Shown here one piece after another: positions 21,297 through 28,699 of a stretch of DNA of 64,000 nucleotides. Position numbers and translations under genes: made by a program. The stretch comes from Rapana venosa (taxonomy: Eukaryota; Mollusca; Gastropoda; Neogastropoda; Muricidae): contig CM054140.1 of assembly GCA_028751875.1 (NCBI GenBank), positions 30,636,663 through 30,700,662 on the forward strand, written 5' to 3'. The notes beneath the pieces were generated by a model. It searched no databases. It saw nothing but the letters and a program-made list of their open reading frames with translations, and was not told where the DNA came from. How positions within the stretch are numbered: position 1 is the first letter of the stretch; the number at the start of each line of letters is the position of its first letter.

Positions 21297-21564
21297 GTAT
21301 CTTTTTGTATTGTATTGTATGTATTGTATTGTATACTAATTTTCATGGTAGTTTTCATTTGTATGAAATTCAGGCTGCTCTCCTCAGTGGGAGCACATCG
21401 CCACAAGAGCAGCGCCACCCATTTTTTTTTTTTTAAGTCTGTCTGCGTGTGTATTTGTTTCTCCATGAATATAATGGTCGAGTTTTGTAAGCGACAACTT
21501 GTCATGTTGCCGTGGGCGCTTTTCTGTGCACTTATTGTGTGTGGAACAGGGAACCTCGGTTAAT
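21297..21564. other. Probable intron after block C
   Basis: Begins GTATCTTTTTGTATTGTATTGTATG, similar to the sequence after block D (GTATCTATTTC followed by TGTTGTATTGTAC). Contains a T run near 21421. No gene recognised. Confidence 0.5.
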
Positions 21565-21695
21565 GGTCGTATACGAAAGACTAGTACCCAGACCCCACAC
21601 GGGTTCTACTGGATGGGGAAGAAGTTCGGGTTCAAAGGGGATGAAGCCCACAGTTCTGGCTTTTTATGGGAGCGCATTAGCCCTAGACCATCGAT
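21565..21695 (-). mobile_element. SINE-2 head fragment
   Basis: The plus strand shows CGAAAGACTAGTACCCAGACC, a TGGGGAAGAAGTTCGG block, and AGCGCATTAGCCCTAGACCATCGATC. On the minus strand this gives the GATCGATGGTCTAGGGCTAA head followed by the body start, as in 32.6 kb. Confidence 0.7.
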
Positions 21696-21697
21696 CT

Positions 21698-21970
21698 GTG
21701 TGTGTGCGTACGTGCGTGCGTGTGTGTAGTGTGTGTGTGTCTGTGTGTGTGTGTGAATAGGTGCCAGTATTTGCAATATTTAGTCTTGCTGTCTCTGTCT
21801 CTCTGTCTCTCTTGATCCCTCCCTCCTTTCTCTCTCTCTCTCTCTTCTCTCTCTCTTCCTCTTCTTCCTCCCTCCTTTCCTCTCTCCCTCCCTCTCTCCC
21901 TCCTTATCTCTCCTCTATCTCTCCTCAATCCCTTCTCTCTCTCTCTTCTCTCTCTCTCCCCTCTCTCTCT

Positions 21971-22016
<46 letters not shown>

Positions 22017-22207
22017 CTCTCTCCTCTCCTCTTCTTCTCCTCCTCCCTCCCTCCTCCCCCCCCTCCTCCCTCTTTCTCCTCTCCTTCCTCTCTCCTTCCC
22101 CTCTCTCTCTCGCTCTCTCTCTCATGTCTGTGTTTCTCTCTCTCTCTCTCTTGTGTGTGTGTGTGTGGTGTGTGTGTGTTGTGTGTGTGTGTGTGTGTGT
22201 GTGTGTG
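21698..22207. repeat. (GT)n, (CT)n and (GT)n microsatellite field
   Basis: GT/GC (21698-21755), CT and CCT (21785-22150), then GT (22153-22207). Arg/Glu-rich minus-strand ORFs here are artefacts. Confidence 0.95.
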
Positions 22208-22212
22208 CTTTT

Positions 22213-22697
22213 GTTCTTCAGGTAGAGCTGCAGAGGTCACCAATGGTGAGCTCTTTGCAGATGCAGCGGTTTGTGGGGGGTTTTCACGACCTTTAATACA
22301 GCTGTATTCCGACTTCGAGGATGCTTAATTAAACACAGCAATGTGCATGCACTCTTTTTTGTTTGGTGGTGGGGGGGGGGGGGGTCATCCTTTTGTACCA
22401 GAAGAAATAGCCTACTCTCCCAAAAGGCAGCACGAAGTTTTAATGTGTGTTAGCAAGATATTCTGCATGCGTTCACGCATGGGCATGTGGTTTAGTGTCT
22501 CATCTGAAGGACTTTCAGAGTAGTGGAGTCGGTACTGATAACTCTGAGGGGGAAAAAAGTCCCCTAAAACGGGCGGTTATCGCAATAGTGGCTTGAACCC
22601 AGGCTTGACCCCGGTCCGGGATGGACTGTCAGATCGCAAGTGCAGTGCTCTAACCACTAGATTGGTTCGTACCCCTCCCCCCCCCCCCCCCCCCCAC
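22213..22697 (-). mobile_element. SINE-1 full length with tail B
   Basis: Read on the minus strand, a C:G run (22677-22697) precedes the head ACCAATCTAGTGGTTAGAGCA. The extra segment CTTGCGATCTGACAGTCC is shared with the 14.8 kb copy. Then come the body, the central GAGACACTAAACC-like block, GTGCATGCACATTGC and CCTCGAAGTCGGAATACAGC. The tail is CTCACCATTGGTGACCTCTGC. It shows head, body and tail B in one element. A G run (about 22370-22384) sits inside. Confidence 0.85.
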
Positions 22698-22751
22698 GCC
22701 TCTCACTGTGCTGGTATCTAAGTTTGAATTGTCTCAATTTTGTGTGTGCAG

Positions 22752-22836
22752 AATGAATCTGTCATCCAGGCTGTTCCTATCCTAGGTACTTCAATGCCTG
22801 AGGACGTGGCACCAGCAAGTGGAAGCAAAGAATAAG
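22752..22836 (+). other. Cassette exon copy E1 (85 bp)
   Basis: Acceptor GTCTCAATTTTGTGTGTGCAG (ending 22751) and donor AATAAG|GTAATAAG (GT at 22837). The single open frame reads ESVIQAVPILGTSMPEDVAP, then ASGSKE and a TAA right before the donor. Entry is phase 0. The sequence is near-identical to E2-E5 over GCTGTTCCCGTCCTAGGTAC and TTCAATGCCTGAGGACG. If spliced in frame this copy ends translation; it could be a poison exon, an alternative last exon or a decayed duplicate. Product not recognised. Confidence 0.5.
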
Positions 22837-22869
22837 GTAATAAGCAGTTTCATTTTGTGCTTTCTCTCT

Positions 22870-22990
22870 CTCTCTCCTCACACCCCCTCTCCTCTCTCTG
22901 TCTGTCTTTCTGTCTGTGTCTGTCGTGGTGGTTGTTGTTGTTGCTGCTGGTGCTTGTGGTGGCGATGGCAGCGGCGGCGGCGTTTGTGTG
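22870..22990. repeat. (CT)n and GTTGTTGTTGCTG repeats
   Basis: Simple repeats in the spacer between E1 and E2; equivalents occur after E2. Confidence 0.85.
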
Positions 22991-23041
22991 TTCTCGTGCG
23001 CACGCATATGATTGTAAATTGTCTCCATTTTGTGTGTGCAG

Positions 23042-23121
23042 AATCATTGTCAAGGCTGTTCCCGTCCTAGGTACTTCAATGCCTGAGGATGCGGCACGAG
23101 CAAGTGGAAGCAAAGAATTAG
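23042..23121 (+). other. Cassette exon copy E2 (80 bp)
   Basis: Acceptor TCTCCATTTTGTGTGTGCAG (ending 23041) and donor GAATTAG|GTACCAAG (GT at 23122). The open frame reads IIVKAVPVLGTSMPEDAARA then SGSKEL. It is five bases shorter at the 5' side than E1, E3 and E5, so entry is phase 2. It exits in phase 1 like the others and lacks a terminal stop. Confidence 0.55.
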
Positions 23122-23166
23122 GTACCAAGCAGTTCCATTATGAGTTTCTCTCCACCACCACCCCCC

Positions 23167-23169
<3 letters not shown>

Positions 23170-23245
<76 letters not shown>

Positions 23246-23400
23246 CTGTCCTCACCTCCTCTCTCTGTGACTTCTCTCACTCCCCACCCCCCTCTCTCTC
23301 TCCTCTCTGTCTTTGTCTGTCTTTCTGTCTGTCTCTCTCTCTCTCTCTCTGTCATGGTGGTTGTTGCTGTTGGTGGTGGTGGTGGTGGTGGTGTGTGTGC
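23170..23400. repeat. (CT)n and (GTG)n microsatellites
   Basis: A long CT run (23172-23240), interrupted CT/TCTG to about 23350, then GTGGTGGTG near 23370-23395. Same order of simple repeats as between E1 and E2, so the spacer duplicated with the exon. Confidence 0.9.
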
Positions 23401-23453
23401 ACGCGCGCGCGCACGCATTTGATTTTAAATTGTCAAAATTGTTGTGTGTGCAG

Positions 23454-23538
23454 AATCAATTTGTCAACGAGGCTGTTCCCGTCCTAGGTACTTCAATGCC
23501 TGAGGACGCGGCACGAGCAAGTGAAACTTCAGAATAAG
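23454..23538 (+). other. Cassette exon copy E3 (85 bp)
   Basis: Acceptor AATTGTTGTGTGTGCAG (ending 23453) and donor CAGAATAAG|GTGATAG (GT at 23539). The frame reads NQFVNEAVPVLGTSMPEDAA then RASETSE and TAA immediately before the donor. Phase 0 entry. Like E1 it carries a stop at the last codon; like E5 it has the SE-instead-of-SGSK ending. Confidence 0.5.
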
Positions 23539-23819
23539 GTGATAGACTAAGTCTGTCAGTGTTGCTATTGGGCATTCCACAGCATAATATTCTGTTCATT
23601 TGAGGCCAAAATAGTTCACACGTACACATGAAATTTGGGTTGGTGTCCAAATGCAGAGCGCATTGCCTCCCATTACTATCATTTAATTAAAATCCTGTAT
23701 GCATTTTCATTGAATGGAACTATTTACCACAGATTTTTGCCAGTGACAATTCTATTGTTGGTGTGGGAATTTTACATGTGGTTGTGTGTTGAGCATGGAA
23801 CATTGGTTTTATTGTTGAA
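23539..23819. other. Unique spacer
   Basis: No gene seen. CATTCCACAGCATAATATTC here is repeated after E5 (CATTCCACAGCTTAACATTC, near 25260), showing the duplicated unit extends past the exon. Confidence 0.5.
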
Positions 23820-23940
23820 AACGAAAGACTAGCACTTAGACCACCACTGAGGTTCTAGCGAATGGGGGAAAAAATCGGACTCGAACGAAAATCAAACCCA
23901 GACTTCTGGCTTTTTAGGCAGGTGCGTTACCTCTAGACCG
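23820..23940 (-). mobile_element. SINE-2 head fragment
   Basis: Minus strand: CGGTCTAGAGGTAACGCACCTGCC (A box), GCCAGAAGTCTGGG, a TTCGTTCGAGTCC B box, TTTTTTCCCCC, and AGTGGTGGTCTAAGTGC. It aligns with 32.61-32.76 kb in order. Confidence 0.75.
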
Positions 23941-24100
23941 TGTGTGTGTTTGTGTGTGGGTGTGGCTATGTGTGTGTATGTGTGGCTATGTGTGTGTGTG
24001 GCTATGTGTGTGTGTGTGTGTGTGTGTTGTGTGTGTGTGTATGTGTGGCTATGTGTGTGTATGTGTGGCTATGTGTTTGTGTGTGTGTGTGTGTGTGCTC
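23941..24100. repeat. (GT)n with GGCTAT interruptions
   Basis: GT dinucleotides broken by repeated TGTGGCTATG units. Non-coding. Confidence 0.9.
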
Positions 24101-24374
24101 TCAAATATCTGCCTGAACTTGTTTGCACTAGTGCTTGTCTTGTTGGTTTCTTGTCTGTCTTTGTCTTTGTCTATGCCTCTCTCTCTGTCTTCTCTGTTCC
24201 CCCTTCTCTCTCTGTGTCCTCTCTGTCTCTGTTCCTTCTCTGTCTCTCACTCTCCTGTTGTCACCTCCTGCAGATCTTTGGCCAAAGCAATGAGTGGAAT
24301 TGTCCAAAGTAGATCTAGAGGATACATAAACCTGTGTTCAGTGTGGGGTTTGGGGAGTAGGGAGGGAGTTTTAC

Positions 24375-24450
24375 AGTGAGGCTTTGATTTGTTGCTTTAC
24401 AAGATTCAGGGCTATATAAATTGCATACATTATTATTATTATTATAATTA
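24375..24450 (+). mobile_element. SINE-2 tail fragment
   Basis: GCTTTGATTTGTTGCTTTACAAGATTCAGGG and CTATATAAATTGC, ending in ATT repeats, as at the end of the 33.1 kb element. Confidence 0.75.
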
Positions 24451-24454
24451 GTCA

Positions 24455-24605
24455 CTCTCTCTGCCCCACGCTTTCTCTTTCTCTGTCTCCCCCTCTCTCT
24501 CTTTGTCTCCCCCTCTCCCCCCTCTCTCTCTTTGTCTCCCCCTCTCCCCCCTCTCTCTGTGTCTTCCCCCTCTCCCCCCTCTCTCTCTGTGGTGTGTGTG
24601 GTGCA
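24455..24605. repeat. CT/CCCCCT pyrimidine minisatellite
   Basis: Short repeats of TCTCTTTGTCTCCCCCTCTC. Confidence 0.85.
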
Positions 24606-24668
24606 GTGCAGTGGTGTGTGAGTGTGAAGGCATTTGATTTTGAATTGCCTCCCATTTTTTGTGTGCAG

Positions 24669-24749
24669 AATCTATCATTCAGGCTGTTCCCGTCCTAGGT
24701 ACTTCAATGCCTGAGGACGCGGCACCAGCAAGTGGAAGCAAAGAATTAG
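24669..24749 (+). other. Cassette exon copy E4 (81 bp, symmetric 1-1)
   Basis: Acceptor CCCATTTTTTGTGTGCAG (ending 24668) and donor GAATTAG|GTAAAT (GT at 24750). The frame reads SIIQAVPVLGTSMPEDAAPA then SGSKEL. It enters and leaves in phase 1, so it can be spliced in or skipped without moving the frame, and it fits both the exit phase of block C and the entry phase of block D. Of the five copies it is the best candidate for a working coding exon. No known domain recognised. Confidence 0.6.
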
Positions 24750-24834
24750 GTAAATCCCCACTATCTCAATCTCACATCACTCTCTTTTCCCTTTATCTAT
24801 ATCTTTCTCTCTCCCTGTCCTGCCTTTCCTCTTT

Positions 24835-24975
24835 AAAACACACACGCACATGCACACGCACACCCTCACTCACACACACACACCCTCACTCACACTCACA
24901 CACTGTCTTCTCCCTCTCTCATGCTCTCAACTCTTGCTCTCTCTCATGTCTTTTCCTCCTCTTTCTCTATTCTGT

Positions 24976-25053
<78 letters not shown>

Positions 25054-25080
25054 GTGTGTGTGTGTTGTGTGTGTGTAGTG
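24835..25080. repeat. CA/CT and long (GT)n microsatellites
   Basis: CA/CT-rich (24837-24905) and GT (about 24975-25078) with two single-base interruptions. Confidence 0.95.
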
Positions 25081-25140
25081 AGTGAGTGAGTGTGTGTGTG
25101 GAGGCATTTCATTTTAAATTGTCTCCATTTGTGTGTGCAG

Positions 25141-25225
25141 CATTATACTATCATCAAGGCTGTTCCCGACCTAGGTACTTCAATGCCTGAGGACGCGGCA
25201 CAAGCAAGTGAAGGCTCAGAATTAG
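25141..25225 (+). other. Cassette exon copy E5 (85 bp)
   Basis: Acceptor AAATTGTCTCCATTTGTGTGTGCAG (ending 25140) and donor GAATTAG|GTAAGAAG (GT at 25226, the best donor of the five). The frame reads HYTIIKAVPDLGTSMPEDAA then QASEGSEL with no stop. Phase 0 entry, phase 1 exit. The exit phase matches block D, whose acceptor lies 277 bp downstream; joined, the junction codon is G|AC (Asp). Confidence 0.6.
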
Positions 25226-25502
25226 GTAAGAAGACTGTCAGCTGGTGGTGAAGGTGAGCATTCCACAGCTTAACATTCTAAGAGGCCCCAAAATATCTCT
25301 AGACCCACCAATCAATCGCTGTGTGTGTGTTCAAATGTTTGCCTGTACTTGACTGGATCACTACTTGTCTCTCTGATTACTTCCGCCTCTCTCTTTGTCT
25401 CTGTCACTGTCTGTCTCTCTATACCAAGAAAACAATTGAAAGTGTTTACACCATTCAAATAAGATTACAGAATTATTCTAAATCATTGGTCTTCTTTTTC
25501 AG

Positions 25503-26285
25503 ACCTCACTGATGCTGTTGAAGATTACGCCATGAAAAACATGAAAAACTACATAAGGAAAAACTACGCCAGGAAAAACATGAAAAACTACGTCATGAAA
25601 AACATGAAAAACTACGTCAGGAAAAACATGAAAAACTACGCCAGCAAAAACATGAAAAACTACCCCAGGAAAAACATGAAAAACTATCCCAGGAAAAGCA
25701 TGAAAAACTACCCCAGGAAAAACTACGCCAGGAAAAACTACATAAGGAAAAACTACGCCAGGAAAAACATGAAAAACTACACCAGGAAAAACATGAAAAA
25801 CTACGCCAGGAAAAAACATGAAAAACTACGCCAGATAAAACTACGCCAGGAAAAACTACGCCAGGAAAAACATGAAAAACTACGCCAGGAAAAACTACGC
25901 CAGGAAAAACTACATAAGGAAAAACTGCCAGGAAAAACATGAAAAACTACATAAGGAAAAACTACGCCAGGAAAAACATGAAAAACTACATAAGGAAAAG
26001 CCATGAAAAACTACGCCAGGAAAAACTACATAAGGAAAAACTACATAAGGAAAAACTACATAAGGAAAAACTACATAAAAGGAAAAAAACACGAGGAAAA
26101 CTTCAACATGAAAAACTATGCCAGGAAAAACTACACCAGGAAAAAGTACGCCATGACAGACTGCACCAGTCAAGTGACCGCTGCCATAGAACACTCGCTA
26201 CACACCACACCACCACCCGCCACTGGACTCAGATTTCGGCCTCATCCTGCTCATCGATAAAGGCACTACAGGACTGCATTAGTGG
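25503..26285 (+). other. Candidate exon with tandem block D
   Basis: Acceptor GGTCTTCTTTTTCAG (ending 25502), phase 1 entry. The frame is open from 25505 to a stop at 25942 (about 145 codons) and reads LTDAVEDYAMKNMKNYIRKN, then basic Lys/Asn/Tyr/Arg-rich repeats of the form MKNYARKN. A one-base A insertion near 25812 changes the repeat to HEKLRQ. In the entry frame the 3' end reads GLRFRPHPAHR, then a TAA at 26258, and leaves in phase 1 at GTGG|GTATCT. It matches block C's VRFLPHP end, where the TAA aligns with CAA. Entry and exit are in the same frame. A strongly basic low-complexity product is possible; no domain or signal peptide is visible. Confidence 0.55.
25530..26160. repeat. 15/24-bp minisatellite block D
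   Basis: Units of AAAAACTACGCCAGG (15 bp), some with an added AAAAACATG (24 bp). A variant, AAAAACTACATAAGG, is clustered on the right (26015-26080). Confidence 0.95.
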
Positions 26286-26339
26286 GTATCTATTTCTGTC
26301 TAACCTTTGTCTTGTGTGTGCTGTGTTGTATTGTACAAT

Positions 26340-26517
26340 TGCACGCACGTACACGCACACACGCGTACACTCGCACACATATGGAAGCATGCGTGTACGC
26401 ACGCACGCGCGCGCACACGCGCACGCTTACACACATGCATACACACGCGCGCACATACACACACACGAGCTCTCGCACGCACACGCTCGCACATACACAC
26501 ACACAACATACACACTA

Positions 26518-26570
<53 letters not shown>

Positions 26571-26572
26571 CT
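26340..26572. repeat. (CA)n/(CG)n imperfect and (ATT)18 microsatellites
   Basis: CACACGCACG-type alternating purine-pyrimidine (26340-26510), then ATT trinucleotides (about 26517-26571). The first part has Z-DNA-prone sequence. Confidence 0.9.
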
Positions 26573-26577
26573 CGTTT

Positions 26578-26905
26578 TCTTTCGCTCCTCAGCTAGAGAG
26601 CTTCGAAGTTGAATGAGGAGATTTTGCATATGCCCCCCCCCCCCCCCCCAAAATTAAGATAGCCTCATTCTGACTTTGGGGATGTCTGAACACGCCAGCA
26701 TGCATGTGTGTTTATAATTTTGTCAACTGTTCCAACTGGCATGCAATGGTCTTCTCCCCTCGAAAGGCGGAACGGGTCTTCACGTGTGCGCAAGTTGTTC
26801 TGGGTGTAGCTCGCCTGAAGGAGTTCCAGAGCATGGGAGTCGGTACTGACAACTCAACCATCAGCTCGTGAGCTCGGCGCTCTGACCAGTAGTTAGTGTA
26901 AATCA
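26578..26905 (-). mobile_element. SINE-1 with tail B, head eroded
   Basis: Plus-strand order: CTTTCGCTCCTCAGCTAGAG, GAGATTTTGCATATG, a C run, TTAAGATAGCCTCATTCTGAC, CACGCCAGCATGCATGTG, AAGGCGGAACGGGTC and GTGTGCGCAAG. It ends GGGAGTCGGTACTGACAACTC. The C run sits inside tail B. Confidence 0.8.
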
Positions 26906-27149
26906 TCTTTCTCTTTTAGGCTCCGCGCCCTCCCCCCTTCCCTTTAGTCTGATACTAATTACTTTTTAGAATGGTCTATGTCAATTTTTGTTTACCTTTT
27001 TTCCAGAAAAGACCTCATCGGACCATCGACATGGAAAAAGATCTTCAAACCTTCCAGGGAAAGGACCGCCAGAACCTCGGACACTGAATCATCATCATCA
27101 CTCCAAGCTGATTATTAAGATATTTAAGATCACTAGATGTATGCTTGGC

Positions 27150-27345
27150 ATATTATCATGTTCAGGGTTGACCCTAATGGTTGTCCAGAGCGTTGATACA
27201 AGGAACGACAGTAGCACTGGTTTTAAACTCGGTTTTAATATTATATAGTTATCGTTTTGATTTGAATTTAGAAACGCCCCTAGGCGACAGCCCTGATATG
27301 GCCTTTGTGGTCCGGGACTATAAACAGGATTAGATTGGAATGGGG
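27150..27345 (+). mobile_element. Solo 3' end of I-clade-like LINE
   Basis: TCAGGGTTGACCCTAATGG, GTTGATACAAGGAACGACAG, GTTTTAAACTCGGTTTTAAT, CCTGATATGGCCTTTGTGG and GACTATAAACAGGATTAG. The same ordered landmarks end LINE relics at 30.44 and 40.20 kb and occur solo at 42.2-42.8 kb. Confidence 0.75.
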
Positions 27346-27369
27346 ATTTGGGTTTTGTTTTTTTTTGTT

Positions 27370-27406
27370 TGGGGGGGGGGGGGGATTTGGGGAGGGGGGG
27401 GGGGGG
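27370..27406. repeat. Poly-G runs
   Basis: Two G runs separated by ATTTGGGGA, just after the solo LINE 3' end. Confidence 0.9.
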
Positions 27407-27536
27407 AGTGTTAGTAAACTAAGCTAGGAGAAAGTATTACAGCTCTCAAATAACTCTGTCCTGCCGGTTTTCTTGCCAACATTTTGTCACATCCCTGCTT
27501 AGTTGTAAGGGCTAGTTTTCCAAAAAAAAATATAGT

Positions 27537-27546
27537 AAAATAAAGT
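27537..27546 (+). promoter_or_regulatory. Possible polyadenylation signal
   Basis: AAAATAAAGT contains AATAAA about 290 bp past the TAG at 27246. Common by chance in AT-rich sequence; supports a transcript end only with the exon at 27007. Confidence 0.3.
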
Positions 27547-27559
27547 TCATAAAATTTTA

Positions 27560-27900
27560 GAAACTGATCAACTTGCTATTAAACTACATTTCCCTAAGTA
27601 TTGAAATAGCGGATTTCAAAGTATAAAGTTTATTTCTGTCATATTTAGGTAACGTCGAAATATAAATCTGGTGTCGAGGTAGAGTTTTTTCCCCTCTGCA
27701 TTGAGTTACTATTTAAAATAACATTCTGCCCTTTATATTAAGCTAATTGGGGTTACAGGATGAAGTATCTCTCTTTTATACTGAGGTAGTTGATGCAAAA
27801 TTCAAAGCTTATTTTAGTCATAATGAGTTGGGATCTAGGTATATATTGGGTTTTTTTACCTTCACTGTGTTGTTTTGACTTCTTTTTTTTTTAATTGATA
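27560..27900 (+). repeat. Outlying, strongly diverged units of the 27.6-38.2 kb minisatellite
   Basis: Segments such as AGTATAAAGTTTATTTCTGTC (27619) and ACTGAGGTAGTTGATGCAAAATTC (27780) resemble the main unit (GTTGGTATCAAAGTATAAAG, TTCTTTCCTTCATATTGA). The resemblance is degenerate. Confidence 0.4.
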
Positions 27901-28699
27901 GAGACCTTGCACTTTGCTTACATGAATTAGCTTTTGGCTTGTGCCAGGGAATTGGGGTTGTTTCCTTTTTTTTTTTACATTCACACATTCACCAAAGGAA
28001 AACAACAAGGAAGAAGGTCACACGTCAAACATCATCCATATGAGATCAGATAACATATCAAATAACACAATAGGGCCTATAGAATAACAGGCAAGGACAA
28101 GCAAAAAGGCACATGAAACGAGTACACAGATAAATATGAAATGATAAACAAAAACAAAACGCAGAAGAAAGAACACCCAATAGCATCAACAAAAATAGCA
28201 GCAACGAAAGCAATAGCAATGACATCAGAAACAGCCTAACAAAGGGAGTGGGAAAGAATGAGAGAGTGGGGAGGGGGTAAAAAGTGTAAGAACGCTAAGG
28301 TGGGTTGAGGACAGCAAATGAGAGGTAGGCACGAAGTGAAGTCTTGGAGCTTCGTGTTTCGTTTTAGAAGGACTGGGTTTCTACACTTCACAGAGTAATG
28401 GGGTTAGGCAGGTACATTTACACCAGCCTCAACAACCGAAATCAAGTGAAACAGACAACATAGATTCTTGTATGCAGCAAATCCAAAAGTTGTACTCCAC
28501 AAAAACAAAACATTATGGCATAATTAATTTTATAACTGTACAGAAGGAGATTACCAATTATCACAATCAGGTAACAGTGGCTTTATATATCTGTCATTTG
28601 TTACTTAAATCTATTAAGTCTTGCCATTTCTTTCCTCTTTACTACATGGAGTCGGGACACTAAAACACTCGTACATGTACCTGTTTTCATTAATTCGTT

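Larger units (their letters stand above)
27007..27545 (+). other. Candidate terminal exon
   Basis: Acceptor TTGTTTACCTTTTTTCCAG (ending 27006). Phase 1 entry, the same as blocks C and D, gives EKTSSDHRHGKRSSNLPGKG then PPEPRTLNHHHH, followed by a short hydrophobic stretch and TAG at 27246. The first about 50 codons are unique. The last about 30 codons and the stop lie in an I-like LINE 3' fragment (27150-27345). An AATAAA lies at about 27539. The preceding donor-side phase is satisfied by blocks C and D. Product unknown; the 3' terminal role is inferred from the stop and polyadenylation signal. Confidence 0.45.

Noticed and set aside
21683..22243. Arg/Glu- or Ser/Leu-rich proteins across GA/CT tracts
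   Set aside because: Translations of dinucleotide repeats. The same applies to similar ORFs at 1.6-2.4, 3.0-3.3, 18.8-19.3, 23.1-23.5, 49.1-50.1, 52.4-53.4, 54.3-55.0, 56.0-56.5, 60.4-60.9 and 62.1-63.9 kb.
24261..24310. Exon after CTCCTGCAG near 24275
   Set aside because: A decent acceptor, but no frame consistent with the phase-1 pattern stays open and no donor is convincing.
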